DNA of 38,950 nt, taken from Acidobacteriota bacterium. Lineage in GTDB: Bacteria; Acidobacteriota; Terriglobia; Acidiferrales; UBA7541. This document shows positions 9,162 to 18,267 of the stretch, one piece after another; position 1 is the stretch's first letter; every line of letters begins with the position of its first letter. The notes under the pieces are model-generated. The model was not told the origin of the DNA. It searched no databases and saw only the letters and a program-made list of their open reading frames with translations. Made by a program: the position numbers and the translations under genes. The stretch lies in the NCBI GenBank assembly GCA_003156635.1, contig PMHK01000189.1, forward strand, positions 9,389 to 48,338. The letters are read 5' to 3'.

Positions 9162-9224
9162 GGCGAAGGGGTTCGCCCTCAACCGCTGTCCTTCTTGCGC
9201 CGGGACAGATGATGACTCCTGACA
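9162..9224 (+). ncRNA. Fluoride riboswitch (crcB RNA motif)
   Basis: GGCGAAGGGGTTCGCCCTCAACCGCTGTCCTTCTTGCGCCGGGACAGATGATGACTCCTGAC: P1-like stem GGCGA/TCGCC; P3 CTGTCC/GGACAG; pseudoknot GGGGT with ACTCC (one G-U); AACCGC and ATGAC..CCTG conserved blocks; upstream of crcB. Confidence 0.93.
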
Positions 9225-9338
9225 ATGATGAATTGTCGCGGAGCCATGTCCCCGGCAAATCATCCCAGAAAAATTCAAGAGCGCGTTCCGAAGGAAGGCG
9301 AGCGTCGTGTCTCCTTCGGCAAAAAGGACAGAAACGGA

Positions 9339-9752
9339 ATGACCAAATACTGGATGGTTGCATTGGGTGGAGCAGTGGGTTCCGTGCTTCGATTTTGGGT
9401 AGGCGGCAACGTAGCCGATCGCCTGGGCACGCGCTTTCCCTACGGCACGTTTGCGGTGAACATCACCGGCTCGTTCCTCATCGGCTTGGTTCTCACCTTG
9501 GTTTCCGAACGCGTAAACGTGAATCCGAATTGGCGATACCTGATCGGCGTAGGTTTTATCGGCGGCTATACGACATTTTCCGCTTTCGAATATGAAACGT
9601 TTCAGAGCATGCAGGATGGGAAAATGCTGATCGCCTCGCTCAACGTGATCTTAAGCGTCGCGATCGGACTGATTTGCGTGTGGTTGGGAGTTGCCGCTGC
9701 CCGGGCGCTGGACATAATCTTAAATTTCCCCGGCACTTCTACAGTTTCTTGA
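9339..9752 (+). CDS. crcB: Fluoride ion channel/exporter CrcB (Fluc)
   Basis: ORF 9225..9752; preferred start ATG 9339 (MTKYWMVALGGAVGSVLRFWVGG) after AAAAAGGACAG. Motifs GTFAVNITGSFLIG, GFIGGYTTFSAFEYET. Confidence 0.95.
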   Translation: MTKYWMVALGGAVGSVLRFWVGGNVADRLGTRFPYGTFAVNITGSFLIGLVLTLVSERVNVNPNWRYLIGVGFIGGYTTFSAFEYETFQSMQDGKMLIASLNVILSVAIGLICVWLGVAAARALDIILNFPGTSTVS

Positions 9753-11883
9753 CGCCAAGCGCTTCTACGTAGAACTCTCTCACGTATTCCTTGGCCATGC
9801 GCATCGCGCTGAATTCCGGCGCGACGCTCTTGATCGCCGCCTTCATCACTTTCACGAATTCGTGCGGCACTTCATCATCGGACCTGCGGTAATACATGGG
9901 CACGACTTTTTCTTCGAGCAGCCGGTACAGTGCATCGGCATCCGCTGCGGTGCGATCGCCTTCCACCGGGCTATCGCCGAAAGCCCAGCCATTCGCGCCG
10001 TTATATCCCTCCAGCCACCAGCCATCGAGAATCGAAAGGCTCGGCACGCCGTTCGCGCCCGCTTTCATCCCGGAAGTCCCGCTGGCTTCGAGCGGCGGCA
10101 AGGGATTGTTCAGCCAGACGTCGACGCCGCGCACCATCTGCTGCGCCATGTGCTGGTCATAACCTTCCACGAACGCCACGCGCGCGGCGAACTCCGGATT
10201 CTTCGCCAAATTAAATACTTTCTGGATGAGCTGCGCGCCGCCCACGTCCGATGGATGCGCCTTTCCGGCAAAAATAATCTGCACCGGTTGCAGCGGGTTG
10301 ATCAGCAACCGCTTCAGCCGCTCCAGATCGTGGAGGATCAAATCAGGCCGCTTGTAACTGGTAAATCGGCGCGCAAAACCAATCGTCAGAATTTCCGGAT
10401 CGAGCAGCGCTCCAAACGCGATCACGCTCTCAGCCCGCGCTTCTTTGTTCTGCCACAACACGCGCGCCCGCTCGTTGATTTCGTCGATCAACAATATTTT
10501 CAAACGCAGCCGCGTGTGCCACAGTTTCTCGTCCGGGATTTTTTCCACGCGCTCCCACATCTTGGCCCGGTCTTGATCGCGCACCCAGCCCGGTCCCACA
10601 TATTCGTCGAATAGCGGCTGCAGCCACAGCGGGTCCATCCACGTCAGCAGGTGCACCCCGTTGGTGATGCCGGCGATCGGCACGTCTCTTTCTTTCAGCT
10701 CCGGCCAGACCGGCTGCCACATCGCTCGCGCCACTTCGCCGTGCTTCTTACTCACCGCGTTGCAGAATTTCGACATGCGCAGCGCAAAAACCGTCATGTT
10801 GAATCCCGCATCGGGATTCATGGGGTTGGTGCCTAGCCGCAGCAATCCATCGCGGTCGGTTCCGAATTCCGAGTAATGGCTGCTGAAATATTTTTCGATC
10901 AGCGGGAAGGGGAAGACGTCGGTACCGGCGGAAAGTGGCGTGTGGGTAGTGAAAACCGAAGTACTGCGTATTTTCGCGATCGCGTCTTCGAACGAGGTTC
11001 CCTGTGCGACCAACACACGCGCGCGCTCCAGAAACGCGAGTCCCGGATGGCCCTCGTTGATGTGCACCGCTGCAGGCTCGATCCCCAGCGCCCGCAACAC
11101 GTGCATTCCGCCGATGCCCAGCACGATTTCCTGGCGCAAGCGCTGTTCGGGGTCGGTCGTGTACAGACGATGGGCAATCGCGCGATCCCAGGGTTGATTG
11201 CTATCGAGCTCGGTATCGAGCAAATAAACCGGAACACGGCCGATGTCTGCTCGCCAAACCAGCACGTCTACGGGTGGATTGAAAAACGGCACGCGGACTT
11301 TCAGCGGCTCGTTATTCTTGTCGCGCACCAGCGTGACCGGATCGTCCGACCGGTCCAGAATCGTTTCATTGTCTTCTTGCCAGCCATCGTCGCGAATTCT
11401 TTGCGAAAGATAGCCCCGCGAATAAATCAGGCCGACCGCTACGACCGGTATCGCCAGGTCGCTGCACTCCTTGATGTAGTCTCCGGCCAGGACCCCCAGG
11501 CCGCCTGCATATAAAGGAAGCGAATGATGGAATCCGTACTCGGCGGAGAAGTACGCGAGCGGTGCCGAAGGCTTGCTGTATTCGGTCGTAAACCAGCCGG
11601 TATGCGAGGCAATGTCCGCATCGAATTCGGCCATGACCAGGTCGTAGTTTTCCAGGAATTCCTTATCGCGCGCCGCGTTCTCCAGAGTTTCCTGCGGCAG
11701 TAACGTCAACATTCGCAAAGGGTTATGGTCGCTCTCGCGCCAGGCTTGCAGATCCAGCATGGGGAAAAGCTCGCGCGCCTGCCGGTGCCAGCTCCACCAC
11801 AAATTATAGGAAAGCCGCTCCAGTCCGCGGATCCTTTCGGGCAGATTTGACAAGCGCACCGGTACTTCGGAAAGTTCAGCCAT
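9739..11883 (-). CDS. Alpha-glucan (glycogen/maltodextrin) phosphorylase family, GT35
   Basis: 714 aa; AYFSAEYGFHHSLPLYAGGLGVLAGDYIKECSDL, HINEGHPGLAFLERAR, FARRFTSYKRPDLIL, LPPLEASGTSGMKAGANGVPSLSILDGWW (PLP-site region). Confidence 0.95.
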   Translation of the reverse strand: MAELSEVPVRLSNLPERIRGLERLSYNLWWSWHRQARELFPMLDLQAWRESDHNPLRMLTLLPQETLENAARDKEFLENYDLVMAEFDADIASHTGWFTTEYSKPSAPLAYFSAEYGFHHSLPLYAGGLGVLAGDYIKECSDLAIPVVAVGLIYSRGYLSQRIRDDGWQEDNETILDRSDDPVTLVRDKNNEPLKVRVPFFNPPVDVLVWRADIGRVPVYLLDTELDSNQPWDRAIAHRLYTTDPEQRLRQEIVLGIGGMHVLRALGIEPAAVHINEGHPGLAFLERARVLVAQGTSFEDAIAKIRSTSVFTTHTPLSAGTDVFPFPLIEKYFSSHYSEFGTDRDGLLRLGTNPMNPDAGFNMTVFALRMSKFCNAVSKKHGEVARAMWQPVWPELKERDVPIAGITNGVHLLTWMDPLWLQPLFDEYVGPGWVRDQDRAKMWERVEKIPDEKLWHTRLRLKILLIDEINERARVLWQNKEARAESVIAFGALLDPEILTIGFARRFTSYKRPDLILHDLERLKRLLINPLQPVQIIFAGKAHPSDVGGAQLIQKVFNLAKNPEFAARVAFVEGYDQHMAQQMVRGVDVWLNNPLPPLEASGTSGMKAGANGVPSLSILDGWWLEGYNGANGWAFGDSPVEGDRTAADADALYRLLEEKVVPMYYRRSDDEVPHEFVKVMKAAIKSVAPEFSAMRMAKEYVREFYVEALGVKKL

Positions 11884-12122
11884 CTCTGTCCTGTTCCTCG
11901 CAGTGCAAAAAATTTAGACAGCCAATGAAAAGTCGTACCGACCGATACCCGAGAGCCGCGTCGCCAATTTAAGCGCCGCCGTCCGGGACCACGGTCAGGG
12001 TCACTATTGTCGCTTACCTGGAGTCAAATTAAAGCGTGGATTTCGTCCGGAATTCCTTCGAGAGTAAATAATGAAGGCCGCCAGAAAAAAAGATCAAAAT
12101 CCATTCGGCTCGCGTCGCTCGG

Positions 12123-12151
12123 TTGCGCAACACTCACCGCTATCGTAAGAT
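12123..12151 (+). promoter_or_regulatory. Putative sigma70-type promoter for tRNA-Asn
   Basis: TTGCGC (12123-12128), 17-nt spacer, TAAGAT (12146-12151), 24 nt upstream of the mature tRNA. Confidence 0.5.
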
Positions 12152-12175
12152 GGTCGACGGATTATCCACAACAAT

Positions 12176-12250
12176 TCCCCGGTAGCTCAATGGTGGAGCA
12201 TTCGGCTGTTAACCGAAGGGTTGCTAGTTCGAATCTAGCCCGGGGAGCCA
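12176..12250 (+). tRNA. tRNA-Asn (anticodon GTT), CCA encoded
   Basis: TCCCCGG-TAGCTCAATGGTGGAGCA-TTCGGCTGTTAACCGAA-GGGTT-GCTAGTTCGAATCTAGC-CCGGGGA-G-CCA; all four stems pair; anticodon loop CTGTTAA. Confidence 0.98.
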
Positions 12251-12340
12251 CCTTCTTCTTGCAGCTCATCTCGCCGCTCGCCCAGCGCCCAGACTGCTCT
12301 TCTTCGGCCACTCGTCATATACTTCTCGTTTCGAGGTGCG

Positions 12341-14017
12341 TTGACGTTTTTAAATGAGTGGAGGCGAAAGGTCTTCGTGAAGCGCTGGGCAAAAATCCTC
12401 TTGGCCGTGGTCGCGATCGTCGTCGCGATCGCCGCATTGATCCCGGTCTTCGTCAACGCCAACACGTTTCGCCCTGCGATTGAGAAGCAGCTAACCGCTA
12501 CGCTGGGCCGCACCGTGAAACTGGGCGAGCTGCGTCTGCCCATGTTCTCGGGGAATCTGGTCGCGGAGGACCTTAGCGTTTCGGACGATCCCAGTTTCAG
12601 TGCCACGCCATTTCTGACGGCCAAAGAAATTCGCATCGGTGTCTCGCTGAAGCCACTGATTTTCGCGCATCAGGTCAACCTGCGAAGCTTTCAGATTCAG
12701 TCGCCGCAAATCAATGTGATTCGCGCGGCCAACGGCAACTGGAATTTTTCGAGCATCGGCCGCCAGTTGGCGGCGAGCGCTACGGCGGGGACTCCGGGCG
12801 CCGATGCGACAACGAGCTCGAAGAAATTGAGCATCGAGGCCCTGCCCGACCTTTCCGTCGGCCAGGTTCTGATTCAAGATGGACGCGTTGCCGTCAGCAT
12901 GCTTTCCGCACATGGCGAACCCAGCGTGTACGACCATGTGAACCTTACGGCGCGCGATTTTTCCTTCACCTCTCAAGTTCCGTTCGACCTGAACGCGGAT
13001 TTGCCCGCGGGCGGCACGATCAACGTAACCGGCCGACTTGGCCCACTCAATCGTGATGACGCCGCGACCAGCCCAGGCGACGTGCAAGTTGCGTTGAAGC
13101 ACCTCGATCCGGTGGCTTCGGGTTTTCTCAATCCCGATGCAGGCGTCTCGTTGCTCGCCGATATCGACCTGCACGCTGTCTCCGACGGACAAATCCTCAC
13201 GAGTAACGGAACCGCGCAGTTGCAAAACTTGAAACTTCGCAAAGGCGGAGCTCCGGCGCCCAAACCGCTCGACCTCGCCTACAACGTAACGCATCGCCTG
13301 AAAGAAAACACCGGAGTGATCCAGGACGCCGCCATAAAAATCGGTGATTCCGCAATCCACATCTCCGGAAGCTACGAGCCCGTCGCCAACGGAGCCGATG
13401 ATCCGCTGCTGAATTTGAAACTCGCCGGCCAAAGCCTCCCGATCGATGAGCTGCAGCCGTTGATGACCGCCACGGGTGTTCATCTGCCGAACGGCTCGAA
13501 GCTAAGAGGCGGGACGCTCTCGATGAATCTGGCCGTCACCGGCCAGACCAAAGCGCTGGTCATCAGCGGCCCAATCGCGCTCGACAACACGAAGCTGGTG
13601 GGCTTTGACATCGGATCAAAGATTCACGGCATCGCGGCGCTGAGCGGAATGAAAACTGGAGACACCACCGATTTTGAAAAATTGCACGTGAATGTGCACA
13701 TCACGGATGCGGGCGTCGTCGCCAGGAATATTGACGCGGTGATTACGGCCATCGGCGAACTCACCGGCAGCGGCACGGTTTCCCCGGCGAACCAGCTCGA
13801 TTTCAATCTCATTGTAAAAGTTGCATCGGCCACCGGTGTGGGTAAGGTCGGCGTGGGCCTGCTCTCGAAACTTAACGGTTCCGGCAGTTCGTCCGGCGTT
13901 CCGCTGCACGTCACCGGCACGCCCGACGAGCCTTACATTACCGCCGACGTCGGCGGCATCGTTGAAAAGAAAACCAAATCCATCGCTTCCTTTTTCGGCG
14001 GCGGTAAGAAGAAATAG
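12341..14017 (+). CDS. AsmA family protein
   Basis: 558 aa; N-terminal TM then FVNANTFRPAIEKQLTATLGRTVKLGELRLPMFSGNLVAEDLSVSDDPSFSATPFLTAKEIRIGVSLKPL, typical AsmA. Start may instead be GTG near 12377. Confidence 0.88.
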   Translation: MTFLNEWRRKVFVKRWAKILLAVVAIVVAIAALIPVFVNANTFRPAIEKQLTATLGRTVKLGELRLPMFSGNLVAEDLSVSDDPSFSATPFLTAKEIRIGVSLKPLIFAHQVNLRSFQIQSPQINVIRAANGNWNFSSIGRQLAASATAGTPGADATTSSKKLSIEALPDLSVGQVLIQDGRVAVSMLSAHGEPSVYDHVNLTARDFSFTSQVPFDLNADLPAGGTINVTGRLGPLNRDDAATSPGDVQVALKHLDPVASGFLNPDAGVSLLADIDLHAVSDGQILTSNGTAQLQNLKLRKGGAPAPKPLDLAYNVTHRLKENTGVIQDAAIKIGDSAIHISGSYEPVANGADDPLLNLKLAGQSLPIDELQPLMTATGVHLPNGSKLRGGTLSMNLAVTGQTKALVISGPIALDNTKLVGFDIGSKIHGIAALSGMKTGDTTDFEKLHVNVHITDAGVVARNIDAVITAIGELTGSGTVSPANQLDFNLIVKVASATGVGKVGVGLLSKLNGSGSSSGVPLHVTGTPDEPYITADVGGIVEKKTKSIASFFGGGKKK

Positions 14018-14042
14018 TTTTTATCCCAGGAGGCGCTGACGA

Positions 14043-15692
14043 GTGAAGCGCCGCTCTGAATCCCTACAAATCATCGCGGAACAAACTTTCGACGTCTGCG
14101 TAATCGGCGGAGGCGCCACCGGAGCAGGTTGCGCGCTCGATGCGCAATTGCGCGGCTTGAAAACCGTGCTGCTCGACGGCGGAGACTTCGCCAGTGGAGC
14201 CTCGAGCGCAGCCACCAAAATTATTCACGGTGGCGTGCGTTACCTGGAACAAGCCGTAAAGGGTCTCGACGTCAAGCAATACGAAGTCGTGAATCGCGCC
14301 CTCCACGAGCGCATTCACATGCTGCATAACGGCCCATTTCTCTCGCGGCCTCTGGAATTTTTGATCCCGTGCGCGAACTGGTTCAGCGTCGCGTACATGG
14401 GATTCGGCATGAAACTCTACGAGTGGATTGCCGGCCAGGCCAGCCTCTTCCCCAGTCGATTCCTTTCTAAATCCGAAACTCTGAAACGCATGCCGGGTCT
14501 GGCTTCGGATCACCTGCTCGGAAGCATTGCCTACGCCGACGGCCAATTCGACGATGCGGGTTACGATCTGGCGCTGATCAATACCTTCACCGAAGCTGGT
14601 GGCATTGCTGCGAACTACTGTCGCGTGGTCGGGTTCTCCAAGGATGAAAACGGAAAGCTAGTAAGAGCCGAAATCGAAGATCAAATCTCGAAAAGGCGTT
14701 TTGAAGTTCGCGCCAGCCGTTTCGTGAATGCGACGGGACCCGCCGCCGATACGATTCGCAATCTGGCGACACCGGGAATTCCTTCACGCATGCGCTTAAG
14801 CAAAGGCGCCCACATCGTATTGCCTCTCGAATTGTTTCCTACCAGCGACGCCCTGCTGATTCCCAGGACCGACGACGGCCGCGTGCTGTTCGCCGTACCG
14901 TGGTTCGACCGCTTGCTGATCGGAACCACCGAGCAGGAAGTGACAATTAGCGATGAACTCTACCTTTCGCAGGACGACGTCGCTTACCTGCTGCACCACA
15001 TCAACAAATATTTCGCCACGGCCATACGTTCAGATCAAATCGTCAGCGGTTTCGCCGGCGCCCGCCCGCTCGTGAGTGCCGGCGGCTCGCGCGCCACGAA
15101 GAAACTCGCGCGCGATCACGAAGTCGAGGTCGATGCGGCATCAGGCCTGATCAGCATTATGGGCGGCAAATGGACCACGCATCGAGCTATGGCGCAAGAC
15201 ACGATCAATGCCGTGCAAAAGTCTCTAGCAGTTCCGGTAAAGCCAGGCGCAACGATCGATCATCCGTTAGTGGGATCGAAGAATTACACGCTCGAATATT
15301 GGCAAGCGCTGGTTCGGGATTATCCGGTTTCAGAAGCAACGGCAAAACATCTTTCGCAGAAATTTGGAACGAATGCAGAAAACGTAATGGCCTTAACCAG
15401 AGAGGAGCCGACGCTTGCCGAACCGCTGGTTCCGGGTTTCGCGCCTTTGTACGCCGAGGTGGCCTATTGCGCTCGGTTCGAGATGGTGATGACGATTGAA
15501 GACGTGCTGATGCGGCGCACCGGGTTGGAGTTTTTCAGTTGGGAGGCGGCGATTCGCGCAGCAGCGCCAACCGGCGCGATTCTCGCGAAAGAGTTGGGCT
15601 GGTCCGCGAAAGCCGAAAAGTCGGCCACCGAGCAATACCAAAACAAAATTCGTAGGCTGATGCAACTCGCCGGGCTGGCTGCGAACGCTTAG
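14043..15692 (+). CDS. glpD: Glycerol-3-phosphate dehydrogenase/oxidase (FAD-dependent)
   Basis: 549 aa, GTG start after CAGGAGGCGC; VIGGGATGAGCALDAQLRGLKTVLLDGGDFASGASSAATKIIHGGVRYLEQ; SGFAGARPLVSAGG; MGGKWTTHRAMAQDTI. Confidence 0.94.
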   Translation: MKRRSESLQIIAEQTFDVCVIGGGATGAGCALDAQLRGLKTVLLDGGDFASGASSAATKIIHGGVRYLEQAVKGLDVKQYEVVNRALHERIHMLHNGPFLSRPLEFLIPCANWFSVAYMGFGMKLYEWIAGQASLFPSRFLSKSETLKRMPGLASDHLLGSIAYADGQFDDAGYDLALINTFTEAGGIAANYCRVVGFSKDENGKLVRAEIEDQISKRRFEVRASRFVNATGPAADTIRNLATPGIPSRMRLSKGAHIVLPLELFPTSDALLIPRTDDGRVLFAVPWFDRLLIGTTEQEVTISDELYLSQDDVAYLLHHINKYFATAIRSDQIVSGFAGARPLVSAGGSRATKKLARDHEVEVDAASGLISIMGGKWTTHRAMAQDTINAVQKSLAVPVKPGATIDHPLVGSKNYTLEYWQALVRDYPVSEATAKHLSQKFGTNAENVMALTREEPTLAEPLVPGFAPLYAEVAYCARFEMVMTIEDVLMRRTGLEFFSWEAAIRAAAPTGAILAKELGWSAKAEKSATEQYQNKIRRLMQLAGLAANA

Positions 15693-17047
15693 TCGATGCC
15701 CAACCGATGTTGCAATTGCTCGAGCGTGTAGCCCTTGGTCTCGGGGTACCAGAATAAGACCACCACAAATTGCAAGGCCGTCATGGCCGCGAAGAATACG
15801 AAAGGAAGGACGCGTGAACTCGCGGCCATCACCGGAAATAGAAAGGAGATTGCCGCATTCATGACCCAGTGCATCGAACTACCCAGCGCCTGACCTTTCG
15901 AACGCACGCTGTTCGGAAATACTTCGCTGATGTAGACCCAAATGACGGCGCCTTGCGAAATTGCAAAAAAGCCAATGTACCCGACCAGCAGCCAGACCAA
16001 CCGATCTTGATTTCGTTGGGTATGGAAAATCTCCGCGACTCCGGAAAGACAAAGCACCATCCCCACCGCACCGATCAGCAGCAGCGTCTTGCGTCCCAGC
16101 TTGTCGATGACGGTCATCGCCAGCAACGTGGCGCACAGGTTCATCGCACCGATGGCTACGGCCTGCAAATCACCGGACATCTTGCTGAATCCCGCCGCCG
16201 CGAAAATATCGTTCAGGTAATAGAGAATGGCATTGATTCCGGCCAGTTGATTGAACATGCCAATGGTGATCGCGAGAAAAATCGGATACCTGTATTTCCA
16301 GGAGAAAAGCGGATCGGATCCTTGCGAAGTCTGCAGGTGAATCGAATCCACGATCTCCTTCAGCTCCGCTTCGTAATTGGGTGAGCCCAATTGCTGCAGC
16401 ACCACGCCAGCTTCATCCACCCGCTTCTGCGTGGCCAGCCAACGCGGGCTCTGTGGAATTCCGAATAGCATGATGAAAAAGATCAGTGCCGGACCTGCTG
16501 CGATGCCCAATTGCCAGCGCCACTCCGCCGCGCCCAATCCCAGGCTTCTGATGAAATAATTCGAAAAGTATGCAAGTAGAATGCCCACCACGATATTGAT
16601 CTGGAACATTCCGACCAGGCGCCCCCGCAACTTAGCTGGAGCCAATTCCGCAATGTAAACCGGCGCCAGAACCGACGAGCCGCCGATGCCCAGTCCCCCG
16701 ATGAAGCGAAAGATCAGTAGGGCGTACCAATCCCACGCCAGGGCGCAGCCGAGAGCCGAAACCAGATATAAAATCGCCATGATGCGGAGCGCATTGCGGC
16801 CGCCCAGTCGCTGACCCAGCAAACCTGCGCAAAGCGAGCCAACCACCGTGCCCCACAATGCGATCGAGACCGTAAATCCCAACCCGCGCGGACTCAGGCT
16901 AAAAAGGTCCACCAGTGCATGAGTGGTGCCGGAGATAACGACGGTGTCAAAACCAAACAGGAAGCCCCCGAGTGCGCCGACGATGCTGGCCTTCAGCAAG
17001 TATGAATTTAGTTTCATTCGTTTTCCTGACCGCAGATTTTCATCCAC
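15689..17047 (-). CDS. MFS sugar porter family transporter
   Basis: 452 aa, 12 TM pattern; GGFLFGFDTVVISG, RFIGGLGIGGSSVLAPVYIAELAPAKLRGRLV, GINAILYYLNDIF, GAVIWVYISEVFPNSVRSKGQA, WYPETKG. Start may be 17017 (MKLNSYLLKAS, preceded by AGGAAAA). Confidence 0.94.
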   Translation of the reverse strand: MDENLRSGKRMKLNSYLLKASIVGALGGFLFGFDTVVISGTTHALVDLFSLSPRGLGFTVSIALWGTVVGSLCAGLLGQRLGGRNALRIMAILYLVSALGCALAWDWYALLIFRFIGGLGIGGSSVLAPVYIAELAPAKLRGRLVGMFQINIVVGILLAYFSNYFIRSLGLGAAEWRWQLGIAAGPALIFFIMLFGIPQSPRWLATQKRVDEAGVVLQQLGSPNYEAELKEIVDSIHLQTSQGSDPLFSWKYRYPIFLAITIGMFNQLAGINAILYYLNDIFAAAGFSKMSGDLQAVAIGAMNLCATLLAMTVIDKLGRKTLLLIGAVGMVLCLSGVAEIFHTQRNQDRLVWLLVGYIGFFAISQGAVIWVYISEVFPNSVRSKGQALGSSMHWVMNAAISFLFPVMAASSRVLPFVFFAAMTALQFVVVLFWYPETKGYTLEQLQHRLGID

Positions 17048-17076
17048 CAGCCCATTTCAAAATCAGATCCGTGATC

Positions 17077-18114
17077 TCAGATCGTCTTGCCCGACTCTGC
17101 TGAATCGCCAGACATGGTGAACGGAAGCAGGCACGCGCCAAGCAGTCCCGCCTCGGGGCCTAGCTCAGCTGGCATCACGTATGTTTTCGAAGGTGACCCG
17201 CCGGCTTCCACCGAACGCTCCGGATCGGTCAAGCGGTAGACATAACTGCGATGCCGCAATTCATCGAACAGCGCTGGCGCAAACAAATCCCAGGAATTGA
17301 TCAGCCCGCCGCCCACTACATATAGAGGTAAGTTGAAGGCGTTGACCGCGGCCGCCATGCCAATACCCAGCGCGCGTCCCACTTCGTGGAAAATTTTCCT
17401 GGCGTCACGATCGCCCGCAAACGCCAGTTCTGAAATTTCGCGAGGCGTGAAGTTCGGGTTCTTTTTTTCCAGTGCGGCGAGCCCGGGCGAACTGCCTTCG
17501 GCGATCATTTCCGCTGCTCGGCGTCGCACCGCTGTGGCCGACGCCACCACTTCCAGGCACCCGTGATTTCCGCAGAGGCACAGCACGCCGTCGGCGTAAA
17601 TGGTGTTGTGTCCAATTTCTCCGGCCATCCCGTTCATTCCGTCCCAGATTTTCCCGTTCAGAACAATCCCGCTGCCGACTCCGGTGCCCAGCGTCAACAT
17701 CAGCAGCGAGTTCACCCCAAGTTTTTTTCCTTTTCCCACCACGCACTCGGCGAGGGCCGCGAGGTTGGCGTCGTTTTCCACTACCACCGGAAGCCCTAGC
17801 CCTTCTTGTACCGCCGACCGCAACTCCAATCCGTCAAACCCGGGCAGATTCGGTGGATTTCGCAACCGACCTTCGGGCAATTCCAGCGGACCAGGCGAGC
17901 CAATCGCGATGCCGCGCAATTCAAATTTGGAAGAGTGCAAGTCGACGAGTTTGCGAATGCCGGAGCACATGTCTCCGACTACCGCGTCCCGACCAGCCTG
18001 CACGCGTGCCGGAATTTGGATTGTTTCGAGAAAACCAGAAGAAGGAGAGTACGCGGCGATCCGGAGATTGGTCCCTCCGAAATCCACTCCGATCGAATAA
18101 CGGGCGGCGGTCAT
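17077..18114 (-). CDS. ROK family sugar kinase (glucokinase-like)
   Basis: 345 aa; SIGVDFGGTNLRIA ATP-binding, ENDANLAALAE, GTGVGSGIVLNGKIWDGMNGMAGEIGHNTIYADGVLCLCGNHGCLEVVAS (ROK Zn motif). Confidence 0.94.
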   Translation of the reverse strand: MTAARYSIGVDFGGTNLRIAAYSPSSGFLETIQIPARVQAGRDAVVGDMCSGIRKLVDLHSSKFELRGIAIGSPGPLELPEGRLRNPPNLPGFDGLELRSAVQEGLGLPVVVENDANLAALAECVVGKGKKLGVNSLLMLTLGTGVGSGIVLNGKIWDGMNGMAGEIGHNTIYADGVLCLCGNHGCLEVVASATAVRRRAAEMIAEGSSPGLAALEKKNPNFTPREISELAFAGDRDARKIFHEVGRALGIGMAAAVNAFNLPLYVVGGGLINSWDLFAPALFDELRHRSYVYRLTDPERSVEAGGSPSKTYVMPAELGPEAGLLGACLLPFTMSGDSAESGKTI

Positions 18115-18267
18115 CCCCGACCCCGCCGCATATTCATCAGTCCCAAGTCGAAATATCCCCTTTTTCGAACGGATTCACTCGCCGCATGGTGAGCTCGCGA
18201 CATGAAACACTACATCTGAATCGAGTAGCAGCAACGCGAGCATTCGCTCGCCGGAAGGCCCAGGACT

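Noticed and set aside
9862-10614. Long plus-strand ORFs across 9862-11514
   Set aside because: Antisense shadows of the glucan phosphorylase gene.
12007-12357. 116-aa ORF
   Set aside because: Runs straight through the tRNA-Asn gene.
12176-12360. tRNA-Asn as an integration site for a genomic island
   Set aside because: No integrase gene and no direct repeat of the tRNA 3' end noticed; flanking genes look like core functions.
12491-13483. 330-aa minus-strand ORF
   Set aside because: Antisense to the AsmA gene; no coherent domain.
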